A stretch of DNA of 64,000 nt from Cerina sp048266425 (GTDB taxonomy: Bacteria; Bacteroidota; Bacteroidia; Flavobacteriales; Flavobacteriaceae), in assembly GCA_048266425.1 (NCBI GenBank), contig JBLWZN010000005.1, positions 1 to 64,000 of the forward strand. Reading direction: 5' to 3'. Each line of letters begins with the position of its first letter. Position 1 is the first letter of the stretch. The notes under the pieces are model-generated. The model had not been told where the DNA came from. It saw nothing but the letters and a program-made list of their open reading frames with translations, and ran no database searches. This document shows positions 34,994-43,307 of this stretch, in pieces. Position numbers and translations under genes: made by a program.

Positions 34994-35263
34994 ATGGCTA
35001 AAGAATCAATGAAGGCCCGGGAAAGAAAACGGGCAAAGACTGTAGCTAAATATGCTGAAAAGAGAAAAGCCCTAAAAGAAGCGGGTGATTATGAAGCTTT
35101 GCAGAAATTACCTAGAAATGCTTCTCCAGTACGTATGCACAACAGGTGTAAACTTACCGGAAGACCAAGGGGCTATATGAGAACTTTTGGTATTTCCAGG
35201 GTAACCTTCCGTGAAATGGCAAACAATGGCCTAATTCCCGGGGTTAAGAAAGCGAGCTGGTAA
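34994..35263 (+). CDS. rpsN: 30S ribosomal protein S14 (zinc-free type)
   Basis: 89 residues. It has one Cys in HNRCKLTGRPRG and lacks the two CxxC pairs of the short zinc-binding S14, so it is the zinc-independent form. One base separates it from rplE. Confidence 0.97.
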   Translation: MAKESMKARERKRAKTVAKYAEKRKALKEAGDYEALQKLPRNASPVRMHNRCKLTGRPRGYMRTFGISRVTFREMANNGLIPGVKKASW

Positions 35264-35375
35264 TAAGGAATGCGTTTTCGATATTAGTTTTTGATCCTAA
35301 TATCCAAAATCTATAAAATTAACTGGTTTCAGGTTTAACATTTAAGTTAAAAACCGTTACCGCAAATCGATAAAT
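35264..35375 (+). repeat. Hairpin spacer rpsN-rpsH
   Basis: Contains GATATTAG ... CTAATATC, a perfect 8-base stem (about 35279-35304), and a second weak pair around AACTGGTTT ... AAACCGTT. Ends at the rpsH ATG. Confidence 0.55.
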
Positions 35376-35774
35376 ATGGTTACAGATCCAATTGCGGATT
35401 ATTTGACGAGAATTAGGAACGCCAGCCGTGCAGGTCATAGGGTGGTTGAAATCCCTGGTTCCAATTTAAAAAAGGAAATGACTAAAATATTGTTCGATCA
35501 GGGCTATATTTTGAGTTATAAATTTGAGGAGAACTCCACTCAAGGTATCGTTAAAATAGCTTTGAAGTACGACAAGTTTACCAAGGAGCCTATTATAAAA
35601 AAGTTAAAGCGCGTTAGCAAGCCTGGTCTTCGTAAATATGTGAATTCCAATGAGTTACCTAGGGTTTTAAACGGTTTGGGAATCGCTATAATTTCTACAT
35701 CCCATGGTGTAATGACCAGTAAGCAGGCCAAGTTGGAGAAAGTTGGTGGTGAGGTCTTATGTTACGTTTATTAA
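35376..35774 (+). CDS. rpsH: 30S ribosomal protein S8
   Basis: 132 residues. DPIADYLTRIRNASRAGH start and GLGIAIISTSHGVMTSKQAKLEKVGGEVLCYVY end. In enterobacteria S8 represses the spc operon; no such site can be asserted here. Confidence 0.98.
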   Translation: MVTDPIADYLTRIRNASRAGHRVVEIPGSNLKKEMTKILFDQGYILSYKFEENSTQGIVKIALKYDKFTKEPIIKKLKRVSKPGLRKYVNSNELPRVLNGLGIAIISTSHGVMTSKQAKLEKVGGEVLCYVY

Positions 35775-35883
35775 TTAAGGAGTACAAAGTATTAAGTACA
35801 GAGTATTAAGTCAATGATGTTTTTTTGAAACGCATAATTTTAATTACTAAGTACTAACTACCAATTACTAAATACAAAAAAAA
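35775..35883 (+). repeat. Hairpin spacer rpsH-rplF
   Basis: One of the clearest spacers: left arm of GAGTACAAAGTATTAAG words right after the rpsH stop, right arm of ATTACTAAGTACTAAC words running into an A tract and the rplF ATG. The two arms are approximate reverse complements with the centre at TGATGTTTTTTTG. Confidence 0.65.
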
Positions 35884-36426
35884 ATGTCTAGAATAGGTAA
35901 TAATCCAATAGCGATCTCAGAAGGAGTGACCGTAGAGGTAAAGGATAATTGGATTACCGTAAAAGGTAAACTAGGAGAACTGACCCAAGAATATTCAGGT
36001 GTTAGCATAGAAGTAAAGGACGGAAACGTATATGTTACCCGCCCATCGGATTCTAAAGATCACAAAGCGAGACATGGTCTTTACAGATCCCTGATCGTGA
36101 ATATGGTTCATGGTGTCTCCAAAGGATGGACCAAGGAATTGGAGCTGGTCGGGGTAGGATATAGGGCGAGCCATCAAGGTCAGAAATTGGATCTTGCTTT
36201 AGGATTTTCGCACAATATCGTTATTGACCTTGCCCCGGAAATAAAATTGGAAACAGTTTCCGACAAAGGAAAGAATCCAATCGTGAAACTTACTTCCTTT
36301 GACAAACAATTGGTAGGCCAGGTTGCCGCCAAGATCAGGGCTTTCCGTAAACCGGAACCTTACAAAGGTAAAGGGGTTAAGTTTGTGGGTGAAGTATTGA
36401 GAAGAAAAGCAGGTAAATCAGCTTAA
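35884..36426 (+). CDS. rplF: 50S ribosomal protein L6
   Basis: 180 residues, two alpha/beta repeats, with SRIGNNPIAISEGV start and the conserved RKPEPYKGKGVKF near the C-terminus. Located at the base of the L7/L12 stalk. Confidence 0.98.
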   Translation: MSRIGNNPIAISEGVTVEVKDNWITVKGKLGELTQEYSGVSIEVKDGNVYVTRPSDSKDHKARHGLYRSLIVNMVHGVSKGWTKELELVGVGYRASHQGQKLDLALGFSHNIVIDLAPEIKLETVSDKGKNPIVKLTSFDKQLVGQVAAKIRAFRKPEPYKGKGVKFVGEVLRRKAGKSA

Positions 36427-36437
36427 TAATTAGGAAT

Positions 36438-36794
36438 ATGGGATTATCAACGTCTGAGAGAAGACTAAGGATCAGAAGAAGAATTAGAAAAGTTTCCTTT
36501 GGAACTGCCACAAAACCAAGATTGTCTGTCTTTAGGAGCAATAAGGAGATTTACGCCCAACTTATAGACGACAATAAAGGGGTCAGTCTGGCCGCTGCTT
36601 CGTCTAGGGACAAAGAGCTTGCCAAGTCTAAAGGGACAAAGACCGAAATTGCCAATCTAGTAGGCAAGGCAATTGCCGAAAAAGGTAAAAAATTAGGTAT
36701 AGAGACCGTAGCTTTTGACAGAGGTGGTTGTTTGTATCATGGAAGGGTGAAATCATTGGCCGAGGGTGCCAGGGAAGCCGGACTTAAATTCTAA
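36438..36794 (+). CDS. rplR: 50S ribosomal protein L18
   Basis: 118 residues. RRLRIRRRIRKVSFGTATKPRLSVFRSNK start and FDRGGCLYHGRVKSLAEGAREAGL end. Binds 5S rRNA together with L5. Confidence 0.98.
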   Translation: MGLSTSERRLRIRRRIRKVSFGTATKPRLSVFRSNKEIYAQLIDDNKGVSLAAASSRDKELAKSKGTKTEIANLVGKAIAEKGKKLGIETVAFDRGGCLYHGRVKSLAEGAREAGLKF

Positions 36795-36800
36795 ATATAT

Positions 36801-37325
36801 ATGTACCAGAATTATAAAAATGTAGAGACCGTTAAGCCAGGAGGTTTGGAATTGAAGGACCGTTTGGTAGGTGTTCAAAGGGTAACCAAAGTTACCAAAG
36901 GAGGTAGGGCATTTGGCTTTTCGGCTATAGTTGTTGTAGGTGATGAGAATGGTGTTGTTGGTCAAGGTCTTGGGAAATCCAAGGAAGTAGCTACCGCTAT
37001 CGCCAAGGCAATAGAGGATGCAAAGAAGAATTTGATCAGGATTCCTTTGAACAAAGGTACACTGCCCCACGAACAAAAGGGCAAATTTGGCGGTGCAAGG
37101 GTATATATCCAGCCAGCATCACACGGTACGGGAGTTATTGCAGGTGGTGCCGTAAGAGCGGTATTGGAGTCGGTTGGGGTACAGGACGTACTTTCCAAAT
37201 CCCAAGGTTCCTCTAACCCTCACAATGTGGTAAAGGCTACTTTTGATGCGCTTCTTCAACTTAGGGACGCAAAAACGGTTGCAAGCCAGAGGGGTGTTTC
37301 TTTGGAAAAGGTTTTTAAAGGATAA
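36801..37325 (+). CDS. rpsE: 30S ribosomal protein S5
   Basis: 174 residues. KDRLVGVQRVTKVTKGGRAFGFSAIVVVGD double-stranded RNA-binding region and GTGVIAGGAVRAVLESVG. No spectinomycin-resistance deletion is apparent in the KVTKGGR loop. Confidence 0.98.
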   Translation: MYQNYKNVETVKPGGLELKDRLVGVQRVTKVTKGGRAFGFSAIVVVGDENGVVGQGLGKSKEVATAIAKAIEDAKKNLIRIPLNKGTLPHEQKGKFGGARVYIQPASHGTGVIAGGAVRAVLESVGVQDVLSKSQGSSNPHNVVKATFDALLQLRDAKTVASQRGVSLEKVFKG

Positions 37326-37455
37326 TTTTATAGTACGGAGTATTTAGTATAAAGTACATAGTATCCCTCCGAGTTGCTTTTTGGTGCTTGGGTTTTTATA
37401 GCAAATGGGATGCAAATACTTAATACTAATTACTTAATACCCAATAATAAACAAC
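37326..37455 (+). repeat. Hairpin spacer rpsE-rpmD
   Basis: Left arm AGTACGGAGTATTTAGTATAAAG, right arm ATACTTAATACTAATTACTTAATAC, roughly complementary. The central loop is GC-richer (CCCTCCGAGTTGC). The right arm ends shortly before the rpmD ATG. Confidence 0.65.
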
Positions 37456-37635
37456 ATGTCAAAAATTAAAGTAACACAGGTAAGGAGCAGTATTAAAAGG
37501 CCTCAGAATCAAAAGAGAACCTTGGAGGCCCTTGGCCTTAGAAAAATAAATCAGGTAGTGGAGCATGAAAATACTCCCAACATACTTGGTATGATAAGTA
37601 AAGTCCAACATCTGGTTTCGGTTCAAGAAGCCTAA
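37456..37635 (+). CDS. rpmD: 50S ribosomal protein L30
   Basis: 59-residue protein read directly from the sequence: MSKIKVTQVRSSIKRP start, then QKRTLEALGLRKINQVVEHE and a LGMISKVQHLVSVQ end, all typical of L30. It fills the expected place between rpsE and rplO. Confidence 0.96.
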   Translation: MSKIKVTQVRSSIKRPQNQKRTLEALGLRKINQVVEHENTPNILGMISKVQHLVSVQEA

Positions 37636-37650
37636 TATAACATAGACGAA

Positions 37651-38103
37651 ATGAATTTAAGCAATTTGAAGCCAGCAGCCGGTTCTGTTAAAAAGGAAGG
37701 AAAAGCGGTAGGTAGGGGACAAGGTTCAGGTAAGGGCGGTACGGCAACTAGAGGTCATAAAGGAGCCAAGTCCAGATCTGGATATTCCAAGAAAATCGGT
37801 TTTGAAGGAGGTCAGATGCCATTGCAGAGAAGGGTTCCAAAATTTGGTTTCACCAACATCAACAGGAAAGATTACAGAGGTATCAATTTGGATAAATTGC
37901 AAGAATTGGTAGACAATGGTATTGCTAAGGATACCATTACCCTTGATCTTCTTGTAGAGAACAGATTGGCCCATAAGAACGATTTAGTGAAAATTTTAGG
38001 AGGTGGTGAATTGAAGGCTTCCCTTAAGATTTCTGTACATAAATTTACTGCCACTGCCAAAAGTGCCATTGAGGCTGCAGGTGGGGAAGCAATAAGTTTA
38101 TAA
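37651..38103 (+). CDS. rplO: 50S ribosomal protein L15
   Basis: 150 residues. NLSNLKPAAGSVKKEGKAVGRG start, glycine-rich basic N-terminal extension, and GGGELKASLKISVHKFT. Late-assembly protein of the large subunit. 16 bases before secY. Confidence 0.98.
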   Translation: MNLSNLKPAAGSVKKEGKAVGRGQGSGKGGTATRGHKGAKSRSGYSKKIGFEGGQMPLQRRVPKFGFTNINRKDYRGINLDKLQELVDNGIAKDTITLDLLVENRLAHKNDLVKILGGGELKASLKISVHKFTATAKSAIEAAGGEAISL

Positions 38104-38119
38104 GGATAAGAGAAGCACT

Positions 38120-39463
38120 ATGAAGAATTTTTTTGAGACATTATCCAATATTTGGAAAATAGATGAACTAAGGGGAAGGATCATTATAACCCTTGGATTG
38201 CTTTTGGTTTATCGATTTGGTGCTCAAATAGCGCTTCCTGGTATAGATACTGGACAGTTAGAGGAATTGGCCTCCAACACCAATAGTGGTATTTTGGGTC
38301 TTTTAAATGCATTTACGGGAGGGGCATTGGCCAAAGCTTCTGTTTTTGCGTTGGGTATTATGCCCTATATTTCGGCCTCTATTGTTGTGCAATTAATGGG
38401 AATCGCTATTCCTTATCTACAGAAATTACAAAAGGAAGGGGAGAGCGGTAGAAAGACCATCAACCAGATTACCCGTTGGCTTACCATAGGGATATGTATA
38501 GTACAGGCACCCGCCTACCTATACAGCCTTGGCGCCCTGGGCGTTCCCGATTCTGCCTTTTTAATGGGTAAGGGATTGAACTTTATTGTGCCGTCGGTCA
38601 TTATTTTGGTGACTGGGACCGTATTTGCCATGTGGTTGGGTGAAAAAATAACCGATAAAGGAATTGGCAATGGGATTTCCCTGTTGATCATGATCGGTAT
38701 TATTGCCCGTATGCCCATGTCATTTGTGCAGGAATTCATTTCTAGAACGACCAATAACAACGGTGGACTCATGTTCATGTTGATCGAGATTATAATTTGG
38801 TTCATTATAATCCTGCTTTGTGTTCTTTTAGTGATGGCGACCCGGCAAATTCCGGTTCAGTACGCAAGAAGAACGGCTTCGGGCGGTTACGAGAAAAATA
38901 TCATGGGATCTAGACAATATATCCCCTTAAAGCTCAATGCCTCTGGGGTTATGCCTATAATCTTTGCCCAAGCCATAATGTTCGTTCCGGGATTGCTTGG
39001 AAAGACCTTTAACAATACCGCTGTGGGCCAATGGATGGAGGTTCAGTTTCAAGATATGTTTGGCCTGGCCTATAATATTTTGTTTGGATTATTGATAATA
39101 ATATTTACCTATTTCTATACGGCGATTACGGTTCCTACCAATAAAATGGCGGATGACCTTAAGCGAAGTGGAGGGTTTATACCAGGTATTAGGCCTGGGA
39201 AGGAAACCGGGGATTATCTGGATAAGATCATGTCCTTAATTACCCTGCCTGGATCAATATTTTTGGCCTTATTGGCCATATTTCCGGCAATCGTAATCAA
39301 ATTGATGGACGTGCAGCCAGGTTGGGCCCTGTTTTATGGAGGTACCTCGCTTTTGATTATGGTAGGGGTAGCCATGGACACCGTACAACAGGTAAATTCC
39401 TATTTATTGAACCGTCATTATGACGGATTGATGAAGACCGGCAAAAATAGAAAAGTAGCATAG
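38120..39463 (+). CDS. secY: Preprotein translocase subunit SecY
   Basis: 447 residues with ten transmembrane helices. YRFGAQIALPGID at about 30-42 (plug and TM1 border) and LNRHYDGLMKTG near the end are characteristic. Forms the protein-conducting channel with SecE and SecG. Standard spc-operon position; adk and map, present after secY in many bacteria, are absent. Confidence 0.98.
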   Translation: MKNFFETLSNIWKIDELRGRIIITLGLLLVYRFGAQIALPGIDTGQLEELASNTNSGILGLLNAFTGGALAKASVFALGIMPYISASIVVQLMGIAIPYLQKLQKEGESGRKTINQITRWLTIGICIVQAPAYLYSLGALGVPDSAFLMGKGLNFIVPSVIILVTGTVFAMWLGEKITDKGIGNGISLLIMIGIIARMPMSFVQEFISRTTNNNGGLMFMLIEIIIWFIIILLCVLLVMATRQIPVQYARRTASGGYEKNIMGSRQYIPLKLNASGVMPIIFAQAIMFVPGLLGKTFNNTAVGQWMEVQFQDMFGLAYNILFGLLIIIFTYFYTAITVPTNKMADDLKRSGGFIPGIRPGKETGDYLDKIMSLITLPGSIFLALLAIFPAIVIKLMDVQPGWALFYGGTSLLIMVGVAMDTVQQVNSYLLNRHYDGLMKTGKNRKVA

Positions 39464-39552
39464 AATTAGTTGCTGGTTGACAGTTAATGGTAATGTTTAT
39501 ATATTACGGTGAAACCGACAACCAACAACGAACAACGAACAACTAGTAGTAA
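39464..39552 (+). repeat. Hairpin spacer secY-infA
   Basis: Left arm TTGCTGGTTGACAGTTAATGG, right arm GACAACCAACAACGAACAACG with only scattered G, approximately complementary. Ends nine bases before the infA ATG. Confidence 0.6.
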
Positions 39553-39768
39553 ATGGCTAAACAATCGGCAATAGAACAGGATGGAAGCATTATTGAGGCT
39601 TTGTCCAATGCAATGTTCAGGGTAGAATTGGAAAATGGTCATGTAGTAACGGCTCATATCTCTGGAAAGATGAGGATGCATTACATCAAATTGCTTCCTG
39701 GGGATAAGGTGAAATTGGAAATGAGTCCTTATGATTTGAGCAAGGCAAGAATTACATATAGATATTAA
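39553..39768 (+). CDS. infA: Translation initiation factor IF-1
   Basis: 71 residues, OB-fold: AKQSAIEQDGSIIEALSNAMFRVELENGH start, VTAHISGKMRMHYIKLLPGDKV core. Blocks the A site during initiation. Followed by rpmJ after 9 bases. Confidence 0.98.
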   Translation: MAKQSAIEQDGSIIEALSNAMFRVELENGHVVTAHISGKMRMHYIKLLPGDKVKLEMSPYDLSKARITYRY

Positions 39769-39777
39769 GTTAATAGG

Positions 39778-39894
39778 ATGAAAGTAAGAGCATCAATAAA
39801 AAAGAGGAGTGCCGACTGCAAGATTGTACGCAGAAAGGGCAGATTGTACGTAATTAATAAAAAGAATCCTAGATTTAAACAAAGACAAGGGTAA
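39778..39894 (+). CDS. rpmJ: 50S ribosomal protein L36 (zinc-free type)
   Basis: 38 residues read directly: MKVRASIKKRSADCKIVRR start and NKKNPRFKQRQG end. Only one Cys remains of the usual zinc ribbon (three Cys and one His), so this is the C-minus form that does not need zinc. Two bases before rpsM. Confidence 0.95.
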   Translation: MKVRASIKKRSADCKIVRRKGRLYVINKKNPRFKQRQG

Positions 39895-39896
39895 TT

Positions 39897-40271
39897 ATGG
39901 CAAGAATTGCAGGTGTAGATATACCAAAACAGAAAAGAGGAGTAATAGCCCTTACCTATATTTTTGGTATTGGAAAAAGTAGGGCGCAAGAGATTTTGAA
40001 GGTGGCCCAAGTTAATGAGGATACCAAGGTATCCGATTGGAACGACGACGAAATTGGCCGTATCCGAGATGCCGTAGCTTCCTTTAAAATTGAAGGGGAA
40101 TTGCGTTCCGAAATCCAATTGAACATTAAGCGTTTGATGGATATTGGTTGCTACCGTGGTATTCGCCACAGATCTGGATTGCCGTTGAGGGGACAAAGGA
40201 CCAAGAACAACTCCAGAACCCGTAAAGGAAAAAGGAAAACTGTCGCCAACAAGAAAAAAGCGACTAAATAA
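39897..40271 (+). CDS. rpsM: 30S ribosomal protein S13
   Basis: 124 residues. ARIAGVDIPKQKRGVIALTYIFGIG start, RHRSGLPLRGQRTKNNSRTRKG end. It forms bridges to the large subunit and contacts P-site tRNA. Confidence 0.98.
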   Translation: MARIAGVDIPKQKRGVIALTYIFGIGKSRAQEILKVAQVNEDTKVSDWNDDEIGRIRDAVASFKIEGELRSEIQLNIKRLMDIGCYRGIRHRSGLPLRGQRTKNNSRTRKGKRKTVANKKKATK

Positions 40272-40367
40272 ATTTTAGTACAAAGTAGCTAGTGTAAGGT
40301 GGTGTGTTTAATAGGACCACTTCTGAATTGCTAACTACTTAATACTAATTACTTAATACTTAAAAGT
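40272..40367 (+). repeat. Hairpin spacer rpsM-rpsK
   Basis: Left arm AGTACAAAGTAGCTAGTG, right arm CTAACTACTTAATACTAATTAC, approximately complementary; the right arm has almost no G and ends at the rpsK ATG. Confidence 0.62.
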
Positions 40368-40760
40368 ATGGCTAAGGCAAGTACAAAAACAACAAAAAAA
40401 CGCAAGGTTATCGTCGACTCTGTTGGGGAAGCGCACGTAACCGCCTCTTTTAACAACATCATTATTTCCTTGACCAACAAGAAAGGCGATGTCATTTCTT
40501 GGTCGTCAGCCGGGAAAATGGGATTTAGGGGTTCTAAGAAGAACACCCCCTATGCTGCCCAGATAGCTGCCGAGGATTGTGCCAAAGTAGCGCACGAAGC
40601 AGGTCTACGGAAAGCCAAAGTCTATGTAAAGGGCCCAGGCAATGGAAGGGAATCTGCAATACGTACCATCCACAATTCGGGGATAGAGGTGACGGAGATC
40701 ATCGATATAACCCCAATGCCGCACAACGGCTGTAGACCACCAAAACGAAGAAGAGTATAA
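40368..40760 (+). CDS. rpsK: 30S ribosomal protein S11
   Basis: 130 residues. HVTASFNNIIISLTNKKGDV, KNTPYAAQIAAEDCAK and the basic end GCRPPKRRRV. Shapes the platform of the small subunit. Confidence 0.98.
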   Translation: MAKASTKTTKKRKVIVDSVGEAHVTASFNNIIISLTNKKGDVISWSSAGKMGFRGSKKNTPYAAQIAAEDCAKVAHEAGLRKAKVYVKGPGNGRESAIRTIHNSGIEVTEIIDITPMPHNGCRPPKRRRV

Positions 40761-40860
40761 TTATTAATAAATCCGCTAGAGCGGTGTTTCACAAGAGGTG
40801 TAGTTACGATTATCGAAGGATTAGCCTTAATTCATAATCACACTTCTAAATTTATAGAAA
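40761..40860 (+). repeat. Hairpin spacer rpsK-rpsD
   Basis: Holds CCGCTAGAGCGG and a larger stem AAGAGGTGT...GATTAT / ATAATC...ACACTTCT spanning about 40793-40848. It ends in AT-rich sequence before the rpsD ATG. Confidence 0.6.
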
Positions 40861-41466
40861 ATGGCAAGATATACAGGACCAAAAACTAAGATCGCCCGTA
40901 AGTTTGGGGAAGCGATCTTTGGGGACGACAAGGCTTTTGAGAAAAGAAATTACCCACCGGGACAACACGGTCAGAACCGAAGAAGAGGTAAGAAATCCGA
41001 ATACTCCATCCAGTTGATGGAAAAGCAAAAAGCAAAGTATACCTACGGTATATTGGAACGACAGTTCCGTAATCTTTTTGCCAAGGCAAACAGGAGCAAA
41101 GGTGTAACCGGTGAGGTTCTATTGCAACTTTGCGAGTCACGTTTGGACAATGTCGTTTACAGAATGGGTATTTCGAATTCTAGAAGCGGTGCCAGACAAT
41201 TGGTATCCCACAGACATATCACGGTAAACGGTAGTTTGGTAAACATACCTTCCTATTCCTTAAAGGCTGGGGATGTTGTTGGGGTCCGGGAGAAATCAAA
41301 ATCCTTGCAGACCATTCAGGATGCGCTTGACGCCAGTAGTCATGTTTATGAATGGATTACCTGGAATAACGAAAAAAAGGAAGGAACTTATGTTTCAATT
41401 CCTGAAAGAATTCAAATTCCAGAGAATATCAAAGAACAATTAATCGTCGAGTTATACTCCAAATAA
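40861..41466 (+). CDS. rpsD: 30S ribosomal protein S4
   Basis: 201 residues, with RYTGPKTKIARKFGEAIFG start and S4 domain LDNVVYRMGISNSRSGARQLVSHRHITVNG. The zinc-binding Cys cluster of some S4 proteins is absent. Primary assembly protein; S4 represses the alpha operon in E. coli, which cannot be judged here. Confidence 0.98.
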   Translation: MARYTGPKTKIARKFGEAIFGDDKAFEKRNYPPGQHGQNRRRGKKSEYSIQLMEKQKAKYTYGILERQFRNLFAKANRSKGVTGEVLLQLCESRLDNVVYRMGISNSRSGARQLVSHRHITVNGSLVNIPSYSLKAGDVVGVREKSKSLQTIQDALDASSHVYEWITWNNEKKEGTYVSIPERIQIPENIKEQLIVELYSK

Positions 41467-41483
41467 ACAACACTGATCCAATT

Positions 41484-42476
41484 ATGGCATTATTTAATTT
41501 TCAGAAGCCCGATAAAGTTATAATGATCGATTCAACCGATTTTGAAGGGAAATTTGAGTTTCGCCCTTTAGAACCAGGTTATGGATTGACCATTGGGAAC
41601 GCATTGAGAAGGGTATTGCTTTCTTCCTTAGAAGGTTTTGCCATCACATCCGTTAGAATCGATAAAGTTGAGCACGAATTTTCTGTGATTCCAGGTGTTG
41701 TAGAAGATGTTACGGAAATCATCCTAAACCTAAAGCAGGTGCGCTTTAAGCGCCAGATAGATGACGTGGAGAGCGAAACCGTATCTATTTCCGTAAGTGG
41801 AAAAGATCAGTTGACCGCTGGCGATTTTCAAAAATTTATCTCTGGTTTTCAAGTATTGAATCCCGATTTGGTGATCTGCAATATGGGTCCCAAGGTGAAT
41901 ATCAATATGGAGATTATTATTGAGAAGGGTAGGGGCTACGTTCCAGCAGAGGAAAATAAGAAGTCCAACGCTGTATTGGGCAGTATAGCCGTAGATTCTA
42001 TTTTTACGCCAATTAAGAACGTAAAATACAGTATCGAGAACTTTAGGGTAGAGCAAAAGACCGATTACGAAAAACTGATTTTCGAAATTGTAAGCGATGG
42101 TTCCATACACCCAAAGGATGCGTTGACCGAAGCTGCCAAGGTACTTATCCATCATTTTATGCTGTTCTCCGATGAGCGCATCACCCTAGAGGCCGATGAA
42201 ATTGCCCAGACAGAGACCTACGATGAGGAATCCTTACACATGCGTCAACTGTTGAAGACCAAATTGGTAGACATGGACCTATCCGTTAGGGCCCTAAATT
42301 GTCTAAAGGCAGCAGAAGTGGATTCATTGGGGGACTTGGTTTCTTTCAATAAGAATGATTTGATGAAATTTAGGAACTTCGGTAAAAAGTCATTGACAGA
42401 GCTGGAGGAATTGGTCATCAATAAAGGTTTGAGCTTCGGAATGGACCTATCTAAATATAAACTGGATAAAGATTAA
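41484..42476 (+). CDS. rpoA: RNA polymerase alpha subunit
   Basis: 330 residues: N-terminal dimerisation domain (EPGYGLTIGNALRRVLLSSLEG near 30-52) and C-terminal helix-hairpin-helix DNA-binding domain (LDMDLSVRALNCLKAAEV ... MKFRNFGKKSLTELEELV). Complete and of normal length. Confidence 0.98.
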   Translation: MALFNFQKPDKVIMIDSTDFEGKFEFRPLEPGYGLTIGNALRRVLLSSLEGFAITSVRIDKVEHEFSVIPGVVEDVTEIILNLKQVRFKRQIDDVESETVSISVSGKDQLTAGDFQKFISGFQVLNPDLVICNMGPKVNINMEIIIEKGRGYVPAEENKKSNAVLGSIAVDSIFTPIKNVKYSIENFRVEQKTDYEKLIFEIVSDGSIHPKDALTEAAKVLIHHFMLFSDERITLEADEIAQTETYDEESLHMRQLLKTKLVDMDLSVRALNCLKAAEVDSLGDLVSFNKNDLMKFRNFGKKSLTELEELVINKGLSFGMDLSKYKLDKD

Positions 42477-42606
42477 TAAATAGACGTTAGACGTTAGATG
42501 TTAGATGTGAGACTTTGAACAAAGAATAAGTGTTCAAAAGCAGATATAAAATCGGAAGTTCCAATTTCCAATATCTCAAATCTAATATCTCAAATCTAAA
42601 ATAGAT
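42477..42606 (+). repeat. Hairpin spacer rpoA-rplQ
   Basis: Left arm of tandem GACGTTAGAC/GATGTTAGATG words, right arm of tandem AATATCTCAAATCTA words, approximate reverse complements. The right arm holds no G for over 30 bases and ends at the rplQ ATG. Confidence 0.65.
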
Positions 42607-43194
42607 ATGAGACACGGTAAGAAAGTCAATCATTTAGGAAGAAAAACTGCCCATAGGAAGGCCATGTTGGCCAATATGGCATGTTCTCTTATAGAGCACA
42701 AAAGAATAAACACAACCGTTGCCAAAGCCAAGGCTTTGAAGATATTTGTTGAACCTTTGATTACAAAATCGAAGGCAGAAAACAACCAAACGGTAGAAAA
42801 GGGAACCCACAACAGACGTATTGTCTATAAGAACCTTAGGGATAAATATGCTATAACCGAATTGTTTAGCAATATCGCCGATAAGGTAGGGGATAGACCT
42901 GGAGGGTATACCCGTATCATTAAATTGGGAAATCGATTGGGGGACAACGCGGATATGGCGATGATCGAACTTGTCGATTTTAACGAAACCTATTCCGCCG
43001 GTACTCCAAAGGCCAAGAAATCTACCCGTAGAAGCCGAAGTAAAAAGGTGGACGAACCAGTGGTCGAAGAAGCAAAGTCGGAAAAGGTGGCCAAGGCCAA
43101 ACCAAAAGCGGACAAGCAACCGGAAGCTGAAACAAAGCCAGAAGCTAAACCAGAGGCTAAGGCCGAGGAAAAGGGCGATGAAACCGAAAAATAA
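42607..43194 (+). CDS. rplQ: 50S ribosomal protein L17 with acidic/basic tail
   Basis: 195 residues. Residues 1-125 are a normal L17 (MRHGKKVNHLGRKTAHRKAML start, GDNADMAMIELVDFN end). From about 131 the chain continues with a low-complexity tail rich in Lys, Ala, Glu and Pro, probably disordered. Such tails are common in Bacteroidota. Last gene of the operon, followed by an intrinsic terminator. Confidence 0.96.
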   Translation: MRHGKKVNHLGRKTAHRKAMLANMACSLIEHKRINTTVAKAKALKIFVEPLITKSKAENNQTVEKGTHNRRIVYKNLRDKYAITELFSNIADKVGDRPGGYTRIIKLGNRLGDNADMAMIELVDFNETYSAGTPKAKKSTRRSRSKKVDEPVVEEAKSEKVAKAKPKADKQPEAETKPEAKPEAKAEEKGDETEK

Positions 43195-43237
43195 TAAACT
43201 ATTAATGCACATAGTTGTCGATAAATATTAAAATATA

Positions 43238-43272
43238 GAAAAGGATAGGCCTCAAAGCTTATCCTTTTTTTG
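43238..43272 (+). terminator. Intrinsic terminator of the ribosomal operon
   Basis: AAAAGGATA ... TATCCTTTT stem around GGCCTCAAAGC, followed by a T run (to about 43269). It lies 44 bases after the rplQ stop and directly before carA. Confidence 0.75.
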
Positions 43273-43307
43273 TGTTATTTTGTAATCAAATATTTTGTCT
43301 TAACTTC

